Positions 1 to 8,329 of a stretch of DNA of 14,301 nt are shown here, one piece after another. Each line of letters begins with the position of its first letter. Position 1 is the first letter of the stretch. The notes below the pieces were generated by a model that saw nothing but the letters and a program-made list of their open reading frames with translations, searched no databases and was not told the origin of the DNA. The position numbers and the translations under genes are program-made. Location: the NCBI GenBank assembly GCA_035542775.1, contig DATKKX010000334.1, forward strand, positions 1-14,301, read 5' to 3'. This DNA is from DATKKX01 sp035542775 (lineage in GTDB: Bacteria > Planctomycetota > Phycisphaerae > UBA1845 > UTPLA1).

Positions 1-482
1 TCGGTCGATCGCCTGAGGAAATAGCGGGCCGTCCAGCCCCACACAATGAAGTAGGCGGCGAAGCGGATGAGGAAGAAGGTCACGTTGAGATAGGGCCGTT
101 TGCCCACCAGCACCTCGTCCTGCGCCATCGCCTCCGCGTTGGTCCAGCGGTACAGGTGCGGCAGCCCGAGGATGATGGGGATGAAGAGAGGAATCAGCAG
201 CAGGATATTTGCGGCGATGATCTCGCTTATCCGGCGCACGACCACGCTCCAGCCGGACCTGGTGACGTGGTGAAGCAAAACGAAGAACATCGCCCCGAGC
301 GACAGGCTCAGTACGTAGCAGTAGTTGACCAGGTACGCCTCGTAGAAGCGGGCGACGCCATCGGGCCGCAGGAAGGCGAGTGCGATGCTGGCGCCCAGGC
401 CGAGCAAACCGACCAGGCCGGCGAAGCGGACCACAAAGGGCCCCACCTCGGCCAGCCGGCGTTGCTCCCCTGCGTTACCCAT
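1..482 (-). CDS. actF: Alternative Complex III subunit ActF (partial, 3' end off window)
   Basis: Integral membrane subunit of Alternative Complex III (quinol:electron acceptor oxidoreductase). The minus-strand frame is open from an ATG at 482 to the window edge, giving about 160 residues. It shows hydrophobic segments near residues 15-38, 50-72, 88-108 and 132-150, and motifs such as HHVTRSGWSVVVRR and LPHLYRW that fit the ActF/ActC-like quinone-binding membrane family. It is the last act gene seen here, 31 bases after the actE stop. The start is uncertain: an in-frame TTG at 500 has a GGAG eight bases upstream, while the ATG at 482 has no clear ribosome site. The TTG start would add six residues. 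The C-terminal part is outside the window. The family call rests on sequence character and on operon position after actE. Confidence 0.85.
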   Translation of the reverse strand, partial: MGNAGEQRRLAEVGPFVVRFAGLVGLLGLGASIALAFLRPDGVARFYEAYLVNYCYVLSLSLGAMFFVLLHHVTRSGWSVVVRRISEIIAANILLLIPLFIPIILGLPHLYRWTNAEAMAQDEVLVGKRPYLNVTFFLIRFAAYFIVWGWTARYFLRRST

Positions 483-513
483 GCGATCGTTCGCCGCCAA
501 TTTCGTTGCTCCG

Positions 514-1158
514 TTACTGCTGCAGGGACGGCCGGACATCCGCCGGCACGTCCGTCATCAGCGAGTCCTGGCTGCGCTCCAGAGCCCGCACGTACGTGAT
601 GATCGCCCAGCGATCCTCGACCGGGACCTGCACACCGTACGACGGCATCGTTCGAATGCCGTAGGTGATCGTATTGAAGATGTGCCCCACCGGCCGCCCG
701 CGCACCAGGTCGGTATGGTACGAGCTCGGCTGCACCCAGCCGGGAGTCATCAGGGCCTGGGCCCGTCTGGCGGTCATCCCGTCCCCATATCCGCTGAGGC
801 CGTGGCACTGCGCACAGAAGATGTCGAAACGCTCGCGGCCCCGGCTCATCACGGCATCCGTAACCGGCATGGGGAAGGCTGTCGCCCACTCACCGTTCAC
901 GATGCCGTGATATAGATGTTCGTCGACGTGCAAATCGTCCTGCGCCAGCACGCCGGGCACCAGCGGCCGCATCGCTCTTCGATCGGCGAAGAGTGGATTG
1001 ACTTCCTGGGCCAGGAACTTGGGCTGCTTGGCCATGTCCTGGATGGGATGAATGCGGGGGAGATTCGATTTCGCCGCGCGGGCACGAGCGATCACGGCGA
1101 CCGGCACCAGGGCCAGCACGCAGAGCAGCACGATGATGGGCGTCACGATCTTCGGCAC
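514..1158 (-). CDS. actE: Alternative Complex III monoheme cytochrome c subunit ActE
   Basis: Membrane-anchored cytochrome c of Alternative Complex III, 214 residues, expected to pass electrons on the outer face of the membrane. An N-terminal hydrophobic anchor spans about residues 5-24. A single heme site, CAQCH, is at 115-119, and a Met in a typical RTMPSYG context (about 172) is the likely distal heme ligand. The start is a GTG, supported by GGAGG eight bases upstream that overlaps the last codons of actD; only three bases separate the actD stop from this start. Length and layout are normal for the family, and nothing is missing. It reads into actF after a short gap. Confidence 0.93.
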   Translation of the reverse strand: MPKIVTPIIVLLCVLALVPVAVIARARAAKSNLPRIHPIQDMAKQPKFLAQEVNPLFADRRAMRPLVPGVLAQDDLHVDEHLYHGIVNGEWATAFPMPVTDAVMSRGRERFDIFCAQCHGLSGYGDGMTARRAQALMTPGWVQPSSYHTDLVRGRPVGHIFNTITYGIRTMPSYGVQVPVEDRWAIITYVRALERSQDSLMTDVPADVRPSLQQ

Positions 1159-1161
1159 TTC

Positions 1162-1737
1162 TTACGCCTCCATCACTTCCACCGACGTTGCTCCGGTCGA
1201 GGTCAGCAGGTCCACCGTTCCACGCGAATCGAATTTCGGGTCGGTCGCCTCGATCACGATGAAGAAACCGTCGGTTGATACCTTGGCAAACCGCTGCCGC
1301 TTGAAGACCGGGTTGTACAACTCCGGCAGCCGGTTCAGCACCAGCAGGCCGACGAACGTCCCGAGGGCCGCGAAGAGCACGCCCAGCTCAAACGTGATCG
1401 GGATGTTGGCCGGAATGCTGAAAAACGGTTTGCCGCTGACGAGGTACGGGTAGTCGTAGGCGTTGCACCACCATTGCAGCAGCAACGCCGAGCCTACGCC
1501 GGCTACCCCGCAAAAAAACGCGAACCACGGCAAGCGGGTCTTGCGGATGCCCATGGCCTTGTCCATACCGTGGACCGGGAACGGCGAATGGACGTCCCAC
1601 CTGGCGTATCCGGCGTCGCGGACCCGCACGGCTGCCGCAAGCAGGCTCGATGCGGTCGGGAACTCGGCGAGCAGGCCGTAGGTCGCGGTGCTCTCCGCAG
1701 GGGCGGCCGTGACTGCGTTTTCGCCGGGGCTAGTCAT
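1162..1737 (-). CDS. actD: Alternative Complex III subunit ActD (DUF3341 family)
   Basis: Small membrane subunit of Alternative Complex III, 191 residues. A soluble N-terminal domain begins with the family-like TYGLLAEF and includes a HSPFPVHGMDKAMG segment (about 50-63). Two transmembrane helices follow at about 71-90 and 113-135, then a soluble C-terminal tail containing DGFFIVIEATDPKFD. The ATG at 1737 has GGAGG six bases upstream and lies inside the last codons of actC (8-base overlap), so translation is probably coupled. Its role is structural; no cofactor is expected. The family is highly recognisable from the HGMDKAMG stretch and from its position between actC and actE. Confidence 0.92.
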   Translation of the reverse strand: MTSPGENAVTAAPAESTATYGLLAEFPTASSLLAAAVRVRDAGYARWDVHSPFPVHGMDKAMGIRKTRLPWFAFFCGVAGVGSALLLQWWCNAYDYPYLVSGKPFFSIPANIPITFELGVLFAALGTFVGLLVLNRLPELYNPVFKRQRFAKVSTDGFFIVIEATDPKFDSRGTVDLLTSTGATSVEVMEA

Positions 1738-3214
1738 GACGACCCTCCGCGGCCGACAAAGCAGAGCTTTGTCCTACCCGGCGTTCAGAGCTTTGTTCTA
1801 CCCGGCCCTCGGGGCCTTTTCCCGACCGATGCACCTGCGCCTCGGGCATCAGGGCCTTGACCTCGGTGATGTTCACCGTGGGCAGATACCGGCAGAACAG
1901 CAGGAACAGCGTGAAGAACAGCCCGAAGCTGCCAGCCAGCGTCAGCAGATCGACCCATGTCGGCGAGTACATGCCCCAGCTTGTCGGCAGGTAATCGCGA
2001 TGCAGCGACACGACCACAATGACGAATCGCTCGAACCACATCCCGAGGTTGACCAGTATACTGATGATGAACATGGCCCAGGGGGTCAGCCGGCACCAAC
2101 GGAACCAAAAAAGTTGTGGGGCGATCACATTGCCCACGATCATGATCCAGAACGTCCACCAGTACGGCCCGAGGATGCGATTAAGGCTCGAAAACCGCTC
2201 GTACAGGTTCCCGCTGTACCAGGAGGTGAAGAACTCGATCACATACGCGTAAGCCACCATCGAGCCGGTGGCGAGGATCATCTTGTTGAGGTTCTCGAGG
2301 TGGCGCATGGTCACGACGCTCTGCAGGCCGAAGAACCGCCGCGCAGGCACGATGAGCGTCACGACTAACGCCAATCCGCTAAAGATTGCCCCGGCGACAA
2401 AGTACGGCGGGAAGATCGTCGTGTGCCAGCCGGGCACCATGGAAACGGCGAAATCGAAACTCACGACCGAGTGAACGCTGAGCACCAGCGGCGTCGCCAG
2501 CCCCGCCAGGATGAGATAGGCCCACTCGTAGCAGTGCCAGTGCCGCTGTGAGCCGCGCCAGCCAAGGGCAATGAGGCCGTAGGCGATCTGCCGCACGCGG
2601 GTGGTGGCCCGGTCTCGCAACGAGGCCAGATCCGGGATCATGCCCGTGTACCAGAAGAGCAGCGATACGGTGAAGTAGGTGCTGACCGCGAAGACGTCCC
2701 AGAGCAGGGGGCTGCGGAACTGCGGCCAGACGGTCATCTGGTTCGGGTAAGGGGCCAGCCAATAGACGAACCAGGGCCGGCCGATGTGGATGGCCGGGAA
2801 GACGCCGGCGCAGATGACGGCGAAGATGGTCATGGCCTCGGCGAAGCGGTTGATGCTGTTTCGCCAACTCTGCCGGAAGAGAAAGAGAATGGCGGAGATG
2901 AGCGTGCCGGCGTGGCCGATTCCGATCCACCAGACGAAGTTCGTGATGGCAAAGCCCCAGCCGACCGGGATGTTCACACCCCAGACGCCGACTCCCTCCC
3001 AAAACAAGTAACTGATCATCGCCAGCAGGATGACGGTGAACGTCGAGGAGATTGCGAAGGCGATGTACCAGGCTCGGGTTGCCCGAGGCCGTTCGGCAAT
3101 CCGGCAGACGGTGTCGGTGACCGAGGCGAGGGTGTTCTCACCGACAACAAGAGGAGCACGCTCCCGCGGATCGGAGGTCGTGTTGTCCACGATGTTGGTT
3201 GCGATGGTGCTCAT
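1730..3214 (-). CDS. actC: Alternative Complex III quinone-binding membrane subunit ActC (NrfD-like)
   Basis: Polytopic membrane protein of the NrfD/PsrC family, 494 residues, that forms the quinol-oxidising site of Alternative Complex III and contacts the iron-sulfur subunit ActB. About ten hydrophobic segments run from residue 50 to 460. Family-typical stretches include WWIGIGHAGTLISA, the conserved HIGRPWFVYW region and SVHSVVSFDFA. The start is taken as the ATG at 3214, which shares one base with the actB stop (TGATG); a TTG at 3217 is the alternative. The last roughly 25 residues (GRVEQSSERRVGQSSA and following) are low in hydrophobicity and are encoded by a short palindromic/tandem DNA repeat, so this tail is probably a late addition and not functional core. 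Confidence 0.94.
   Translation of the reverse strand: MSTIATNIVDNTTSDPRERAPLVVGENTLASVTDTVCRIAERPRATRAWYIAFAISSTFTVILLAMISYLFWEGVGVWGVNIPVGWGFAITNFVWWIGIGHAGTLISAILFLFRQSWRNSINRFAEAMTIFAVICAGVFPAIHIGRPWFVYWLAPYPNQMTVWPQFRSPLLWDVFAVSTYFTVSLLFWYTGMIPDLASLRDRATTRVRQIAYGLIALGWRGSQRHWHCYEWAYLILAGLATPLVLSVHSVVSFDFAVSMVPGWHTTIFPPYFVAGAIFSGLALVVTLIVPARRFFGLQSVVTMRHLENLNKMILATGSMVAYAYVIEFFTSWYSGNLYERFSSLNRILGPYWWTFWIMIVGNVIAPQLFWFRWCRLTPWAMFIISILVNLGMWFERFVIVVVSLHRDYLPTSWGMYSPTWVDLLTLAGSFGLFFTLFLLFCRYLPTVNITEVKALMPEAQVHRSGKGPEGRVEQSSERRVGQSSALSAAEGRHD
1755..1809. repeat. Short palindromic plus 24-bp tandem repeat in actC 3' end
   Basis: Two structures overlap. GACAAAGC (1755-1762) and GCTTTGTC (1766-1773) form a perfect 8-bp inverted repeat with a 3-base loop. 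A 24-base unit starting CAGAGCTTTGT is present twice head to tail (1762-1785 and 1786-1809) with 21 of 24 positions equal. The unit length is a multiple of three, so actC stays open and gains a near-repeated 8-residue peptide (RVEQSSE / RVGQSSA). It resembles a REP-like interspersed repeat; no second copy elsewhere in this window was noticed. Confidence 0.75.
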
Positions 3215-6200
3215 CAACTCATCGGATTTCGTAGTTTCGCCAGGTATATAGTCCGCGGTTTTACGTTCAGCTCGCCGAGCATTGCATACGCGCGGTTACT
3301 GGCCTGTAGCCTTGCCACTGCGCTGTCCTTGTCATTCAAATCACCGAAGACAATTGCCCGCGTCGGGCAGGCCTGGGCACAGGCCGGGACGATCTCGCCG
3401 TCACGGATCAGCCGCTCCTCGAGCCGGGCCTTCAGCCGGACGGCGTGGATTCGCTGCACACAATAGCTGCACTTCTCCATCACGCCGCGGCTCCTGACGG
3501 TCACATTCGGATTGAAGACCATCTTGACCGTCTCGGGCACGTCAAGCTGGTAGTGATACCAGTTGAACCGCCGCACTTTGTACGGGCAGTTGTTCGAGCA
3601 GTACCGCGTGCCCGCACAGCGGTTGTATATCTGGTAGTTCAACCCCTCGGCGTCGTGCATGGTCGCGCCGAACGGGCAGACCTGCTCGCATGGAGCATCC
3701 TCGCAATGCATGCAGGGAACCAGCTGGTGCGCGACGCCGGGCGAGTCGGGATCGCCACGGAAATAGCGATCGGCCCGGATCCAGTGCATGATACGCCCGC
3801 GCGAGACCTGGTCCTTGCCGACGACGGGTATGTTGTTCTCCGCGGTACAGGCCACGACGCAAGCGCTGCACCCGGTGCAGCGGGTCAGGTCGATGGCCAT
3901 GCCCCACCTGTGCTCGGGGTATTGATGCTGTTGCCACAGCGGCCCTGGCGGCGGTTGATGCGTGCGCTGCCGGATGATCTCCGGGTCGGCCTGATACTCG
4001 GCGAGCGTCGCCTCCTGCACCAGTTCGGCGACGCGTTCGTGCCGCGACCGGATGCCGACGAGGTCGATGTGGTGGATGTCTTCGATGCTTACCAGCGCGT
4101 ACGTTTCGCCTGTCGGTGAGATTCTCGCGCCGGCAACAATGTCTCGCGAACCAGGTATACGGAGTACGTTCACGTCGAAGCCGGCGCCATCGGCCACACG
4201 GCCGGTCCGCTTGCGGCCGTACCCGATGGGCAGCGTCACGGAGCCCGGCGCCTGCCCCGGCATGATGAATGCGGGCATCTCGATCGACCTGGAGTTCACT
4301 TCGATCTTGAGCATTTGTCCGTTCTTGCTGACGCCCAGCTTCTTCGCATCGGCGGGCGAGATGATCGCGGCGTTGTCCCAGGTCAGACGGGTCATCGGGT
4401 CCGGCAGTTCCTGGAGCCAGCCGTTGTTGGCGAAGCGGCCGTCGTAGATCCGGTAGTCCTGGCAGAAGACCAATTCCTGGTCGCACAAGCCGACGCCCCG
4501 CAGGGGAGTGGCTTTGCCGGGCCCCGGAAGTGTGAACCACCGCTCCTCCTCCTTGCCGGGCTGAAGCCCGGGCCTTTCTTCCGGCCACTGTGTATTCTCA
4601 ATCACGCCGTCGTGCACTGCTTTGAGCCAAGCGGCTTCGCAATCTCCCGCGTGTGCGTACTGCTCGCGGAAAGTCCGCTGCACGATGTCATGGCCGCCGA
4701 CCAACGGGTCATCAGTCAACAAAGCCAGCAGTTCGATCGCCGTCTTGCCGTCATAGAGTGGGTCAATCAGCGGTTGAATGATGCTGACGGTACCATCGTA
4801 AGCGCGGGCATCCCCCCACGACTCCAGGTAGTGCGCTCGCGGGATATGCCACGTGCAGCACTCGGAGGTTTCGTTGTTGAAGAGACTCAAGTGGATGCTG
4901 GTCTTCGCTCGCCGCAGGATTTCGGCAAACCGAGGATCCGCTCCACGGTCAAATACCGGATTCCCGCCAATGACCACGAGCGTGTCGAGGTCGCCCTCCT
5001 TGAGTTCAATGTCTCCGGGTGAAGGCGGCTCCATCGTATAGGAGATCGTACTGCCGCGGTTGTTCAGGGCCTGATTTATCGCGTGGGCAGTCGCATGCGC
5101 TTCCGGAGGCTGGCGTGGTCCGACGGTGATTATGCTGCGTCCCTTCTGATCCAGAAGGTCGCGGGCAATCTGGACGACGTACAAGCGTCGCGATGGGTCC
5201 GCGAGCGCACCGTAAGACTGAGACCCCCACATGGCAAGCTCGGTGGCCACGGGGATCCCCAGGGTGATCAGCGTGTACGCCAAATGGCTCGCGGAAACGC
5301 CTATGTCTTGTGATCGCACCGCATAACGATGATCCGCCATGCTACCGGTAATGCTGTAAACGCTTTCGACTGTATACAATCGGCTCATACCGCCGGAGAG
5401 CGGATCGGCCGTTCGCGAATCGGCAAAGTCGCGGGCGTATTTGATCGCCGCCGGATGCATCATCAGGATGTCCGCGTCGAAGCAAACGATCACCTTGGCT
5501 TTATCGAGGTGCAGGTGCGTTCGATACGGCTTGCCGAAGGCGAGCGTTGCGCCTTCCAGTTCGTTGATCCGGGAAATGGGCTCGTACTCGTACCATTTTG
5601 CCTGCGGCATCGCCTTCAGCAGGCGTGCCCGCATGTCGATCACACTAGGCGACGATGTGGCTTCGCTCAGGATGCACAGACGCTGCCCGCCGCGTTCCCG
5701 CAGCTCCGCGAAATGCGGCTTGGCGAACGCAACGAAATCGTCCCAACTATGGGTGAAGCGATGCCCGTCAGCCCGGCGGATGATCACCTTGCTGCGGTCC
5801 GGATCATATAGTTCCAGCACACTGGCCTGGGCGAAAACGTCCGTCGCCCCGCGATTGATCGGGTGCAGCGGATTGCCTTCGATCTTGATCGGCCGGCCGT
5901 CGTAGCTGGTAACCAGCAAGCCCTGAGCAAAGCCGCCGAGCTCCATCGCCGTGGCGTACTGCTGCGTGATGCCCGGCGTACGGTTCTCCGGGCGGCGGGC
6001 GTAAGGAACGATGTTGTCCTTCGGCCAACGGCAGGAGGTCAGGCCGGCCAGCCCCAGCGAGGCCCCCATGAGCTTGAGGAACTGGCGTCGGGTCGGCGGG
6101 GAGAGATTTCTCCATGACGCAGCCGGGAATCGCCGCTCGACCATCGCGCGGAACTCCGGCGTATCGGCCAGCTCGTTCAAGCTGCGCCAATAGACTCTTC

Positions 6201-6228
6201 CCCTGTCCTGCCCGTCTAACGATGGCAT
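3214..6228 (-). CDS. actB: Alternative Complex III iron-sulfur subunit ActB (molybdopterin-oxidoreductase-like fused to ferredoxin)
   Basis: Large peripheral subunit of Alternative Complex III, about 1004 residues, carrying electrons from the quinol site toward ActA. The N-terminus has the family block YWRSLNELADTPEF, then a Tat-like RRQFLKLMGAS (about 47-57). The middle is a molybdopterin-oxidoreductase fold, which in this family binds no molybdenum. The last about 230 residues are a NrfC-like ferredoxin module with 15 cysteines in four groups: CTGCSACVVAC, CMHCEDAPCEQVC, CAGTRYCSNNC and CSYC...CAQAC. The third group has Thr where a fourth Cys would be, matching the known three [4Fe-4S] plus one [3Fe-4S] pattern. 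The ATG at 6228 is preferred over the TTG at 6237; either start overlaps the end of actA. The stop overlaps the actC start. Confidence 0.95.
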   Translation of the reverse strand: MPSLDGQDRGRVYWRSLNELADTPEFRAMVERRFPAASWRNLSPPTRRQFLKLMGASLGLAGLTSCRWPKDNIVPYARRPENRTPGITQQYATAMELGGFAQGLLVTSYDGRPIKIEGNPLHPINRGATDVFAQASVLELYDPDRSKVIIRRADGHRFTHSWDDFVAFAKPHFAELRERGGQRLCILSEATSSPSVIDMRARLLKAMPQAKWYEYEPISRINELEGATLAFGKPYRTHLHLDKAKVIVCFDADILMMHPAAIKYARDFADSRTADPLSGGMSRLYTVESVYSITGSMADHRYAVRSQDIGVSASHLAYTLITLGIPVATELAMWGSQSYGALADPSRRLYVVQIARDLLDQKGRSIITVGPRQPPEAHATAHAINQALNNRGSTISYTMEPPSPGDIELKEGDLDTLVVIGGNPVFDRGADPRFAEILRRAKTSIHLSLFNNETSECCTWHIPRAHYLESWGDARAYDGTVSIIQPLIDPLYDGKTAIELLALLTDDPLVGGHDIVQRTFREQYAHAGDCEAAWLKAVHDGVIENTQWPEERPGLQPGKEEERWFTLPGPGKATPLRGVGLCDQELVFCQDYRIYDGRFANNGWLQELPDPMTRLTWDNAAIISPADAKKLGVSKNGQMLKIEVNSRSIEMPAFIMPGQAPGSVTLPIGYGRKRTGRVADGAGFDVNVLRIPGSRDIVAGARISPTGETYALVSIEDIHHIDLVGIRSRHERVAELVQEATLAEYQADPEIIRQRTHQPPPGPLWQQHQYPEHRWGMAIDLTRCTGCSACVVACTAENNIPVVGKDQVSRGRIMHWIRADRYFRGDPDSPGVAHQLVPCMHCEDAPCEQVCPFGATMHDAEGLNYQIYNRCAGTRYCSNNCPYKVRRFNWYHYQLDVPETVKMVFNPNVTVRSRGVMEKCSYCVQRIHAVRLKARLEERLIRDGEIVPACAQACPTRAIVFGDLNDKDSAVARLQASNRAYAMLGELNVKPRTIYLAKLRNPMS

Positions 6229-6899
6229 GTCGAGCAATCCGTTGAGGGATTGATGTTATTCTCCACCCGCAGGCGGTGGCCGAGTGCCGCCTGCTCGCTT
6301 CCTGCCGACCAGGTCATGCTGGTGATGTACTCCTGAGGGCGAAGCTTCGGCTCCGGATTGCGGTGGCAGTCCAGGCACCATCGCATGCTGAGCACCTCCG
6401 CCTGGTAAACCTGCTCCATCCGATCGACCCGCTGGTGGCACGAGACGCACCCGACATTCCGCCGGACGTGCGCGTGGTGATCGAAGTACACGAAGCCGGG
6501 CAGGTCGTGTACGCGGACCCACTCGATCGGCATCCCGCTGGCGTAGCTTTCCTTCACCGGCAGGACCTTGGGGCTGTCGGCCAGGATCGCGTGGTGACAG
6601 TTCATGCAGACCTGTGTCGGCGGAATCGACGCCTGCCACGAGGTCTCCACCGTGTTGTGGCAGTACCGGCAGTCCATCCCCAGCTTGCCGGGATGCATCG
6701 CGTGGCTGTACGGCAGCGGCTGTTGCGGCTGATAGCCTACGTCGGTCGTTGACGGGGAAGCGCCGTAGGCGGCGACAAAGATCAGGTAACTGGGTAGAAC
6801 GATGACGATGATCACCAAGGCCATGCGCAGCGAGTTTGCCCACCTCGGAAACACGAAGGGCCGCTGCGAGCTTATAGCATTGCGCGGTAGTTGGTCCAT
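6216..6899 (-). CDS. actA: Alternative Complex III pentaheme cytochrome c subunit ActA
   Basis: Membrane-anchored multiheme cytochrome, first gene of the act operon, 227 residues from the ATG at 6899. A short cytoplasmic N-terminus contains PRWANSLR, then one helix (about 26-45). Five heme-binding sites follow: CRYCH 77-81, CMNCH 98-102, CVSCH 151-155, CLDCH 175-179 and CSTCH 222-226, the last being one residue from the C-terminus. This is the normal heme number for ActA. A TTG at 6929 would add ten residues; neither start has a strong ribosome site, and ATG is preferred because the shorter N-terminus looks like the family. The 3' end overlaps actB by 13 bases. Confidence 0.94.
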   Translation of the reverse strand: MDQLPRNAISSQRPFVFPRWANSLRMALVIIVIVLPSYLIFVAAYGASPSTTDVGYQPQQPLPYSHAMHPGKLGMDCRYCHNTVETSWQASIPPTQVCMNCHHAILADSPKVLPVKESYASGMPIEWVRVHDLPGFVYFDHHAHVRRNVGCVSCHQRVDRMEQVYQAEVLSMRWCLDCHRNPEPKLRPQEYITSMTWSAGSEQAALGHRLRVENNINPSTDCSTCHR

Positions 6900-7014
6900 C
6901 TGCAGAACCCGAACCTGTTTCGGATCCAAAGACCAAACCAGCCGGTTCGCCCCGCCGCACCGCTCGCGACGGGCTCTCCGGACCCATCGGCTGGAGGTCT
7001 ATGAGACGGCCGGG

Positions 7015-7043
7015 ACTGTAGGTGGCTTAACCGCCTCTGTCAA
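7015..7043 (-). promoter_or_regulatory. Predicted sigma70-type promoter of the act operon
   Basis: On the minus strand TTGACA (7043-7038) is followed, after exactly 17 bases, by TACAGT (7020-7015). Transcription would start near 7008, leaving a leader of about 110 bases before the actA ATG. The spacer holds an imperfect palindrome around GGTTAAGCC, a possible but unproven regulator site. It is back to back with the promoter of the Memo-like gene; 23 bases separate the two -35 boxes. Confidence 0.65.
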
Positions 7044-7066
7044 CCTGAACTCGAGGGCCACAGCGG

Positions 7067-7096
7067 TTGAAGTAGGCGGCGGCGGATTGCTAGAAT
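7067..7096 (+). promoter_or_regulatory. Predicted promoter giving a leaderless mRNA for the Memo-like gene
   Basis: TTGAAG (7067-7072), an 18-base spacer and TAGAAT (7091-7096) form a sigma70-like promoter. The ATG of the next gene begins at 7103, seven bases after the -10 box, which is where transcription would normally start. No Shine-Dalgarno sequence lies between. The transcript therefore probably begins at, or within a few bases of, the start codon. Confidence 0.6.
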
Positions 7097-7102
7097 GCAC
7101 CT

Positions 7103-8329
7103 ATGTCATACCCGCACGATTTTCCCAAGCTCCGCGCGGTCGAGGCGCATCCCTCTCAGGCTCGCAGGGGCATGATCGATGTCATCGACCCGAGTGGTCT
7201 GGCCCCCGACGGGTTGACCCTTTCCGAAGCCGTCCTGTTCGTCATATCGAGGATGGATGGTCGCCACAGCCGGCTGGATATCCAGGCGGATTTCATGCGG
7301 CGGCAGGGAACGTTCCTGTTCTCCGACGACTTCGAGAAGATGATCGAGCAGCTGGATCGAGCGCTGTTCCTGGAGGGCCCGCGATTCGAGGCCCATGTGG
7401 CCGAACTGACCCGGCAGTACCGGGCCGCGCCGACCCGGCCGCTGCGGGACAAGGAATCACTGGGGGCGCCGCCCGACGGCCTCGCCGATTACCTCGACGC
7501 GCTGCTGACCATTCGCGCCAGCCGGGAACCGGAGGCCAACGGCCGCGTCATCGGCCTGCTTGCGCCGCATCTGGACTATGACCGCGGGGCGCCCTGTTAT
7601 GCCGCTGCCTACCGGGCCATCGCCCGGCGGACCGATGCGCGGCGATTCGTCATCCTGGGAACCAATCATTACGGGCGATCCCGGGCGGTGGTCGGCACCC
7701 GAAAGGACTTTGAGACGCCGTTCGGCGTCGTGCGGCATGACGCCGAATTCATGCGGCGGCTGGATAAACGTTGCGGCGCGGACTTGTGCGAGCGGGAATA
7801 CGATCATGTCCGCGAGCACTCCGTCGAGTTGCAGGTCCTCATGCTCAAGCACCTGCTGCCGGACCGCGAACTCCTGATCGCGCCGTATCTGTGCCCCGAT
7901 CCGTGCGGACCGACCGGAACGGCCCCGAGCGACGGACAGGGCGTGGACTTGCGGGACTTCGCGGCGGCGCTGTCGGCTGAGATTGCGGCCGACGACGTTC
8001 CGACCTGCGTGATCGCCGGCGCGGATCTCAGCCATGTCGGGCGGTATTTCCAGGACGATCGTGATCTGAACGGCGAGGTCCTGCGCGACGTGGAGGACAC
8101 GGACCGTCAGGCGCTCGATTGCATCCTCAAGTGCGATCCCGAATCGCTGCGCGCCGCCGTCAGCCTGACCGAAAACGCGACCAACATCTGCAGCGTGGGC
8201 TGCGCCTACGTTCTGACCTCGGTGCTGAAGGACCGGGCCCGACCGCGATTGCTGCACTACCATCAGGCGCTGACCCGGGAAATCGAGAACTGCGTCACCT
8301 GCGCGGCGATGGAATTCACCTCCGGCTGA
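7103..8329 (+). CDS. amrB: Memo-family protein (AmmeMemoRadiSam system protein B) with N-terminal winged-helix-like domain
   Basis: A 408-residue protein whose C-terminal 260 residues are a Memo domain, a fold related to class III extradiol dioxygenases. Visible Memo hallmarks are APHLDY with His156, TNHYG with His189, EHSVELQ with His239, ADLSH with His311 and NICSVG with Cys363; His156, His239, His311 and Cys363 appear to match the metal/active-site residues of human MEMO1. Residues 1-105 form a separate region with a PqqD/winged-helix feel (LFVISRMDGRHSRLDIQ and the following helix). In other genomes the family sits with AMMECR1 and radical-SAM partners; neither is next to this gene. The start is fixed by the -10 box placement. 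The biochemical role of bacterial members is not settled. Confidence 0.87.
   Translation: MSYPHDFPKLRAVEAHPSQARRGMIDVIDPSGLAPDGLTLSEAVLFVISRMDGRHSRLDIQADFMRRQGTFLFSDDFEKMIEQLDRALFLEGPRFEAHVAELTRQYRAAPTRPLRDKESLGAPPDGLADYLDALLTIRASREPEANGRVIGLLAPHLDYDRGAPCYAAAYRAIARRTDARRFVILGTNHYGRSRAVVGTRKDFETPFGVVRHDAEFMRRLDKRCGADLCEREYDHVREHSVELQVLMLKHLLPDRELLIAPYLCPDPCGPTGTAPSDGQGVDLRDFAAALSAEIAADDVPTCVIAGADLSHVGRYFQDDRDLNGEVLRDVEDTDRQALDCILKCDPESLRAAVSLTENATNICSVGCAYVLTSVLKDRARPRLLHYHQALTREIENCVTCAAMEFTSG

Noticed and set aside
1688..2368. Plus-strand frame of 226 codons across actC and actD
   Set aside because: It is antisense to conserved actC and actD coding sequence and has no family resemblance.
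6256..6987. Minus-strand open frame of 243 codons overlapping actA in another frame
   Set aside because: The actA frame holds five CXXCH sites; the other frame is low-complexity and is a shadow.
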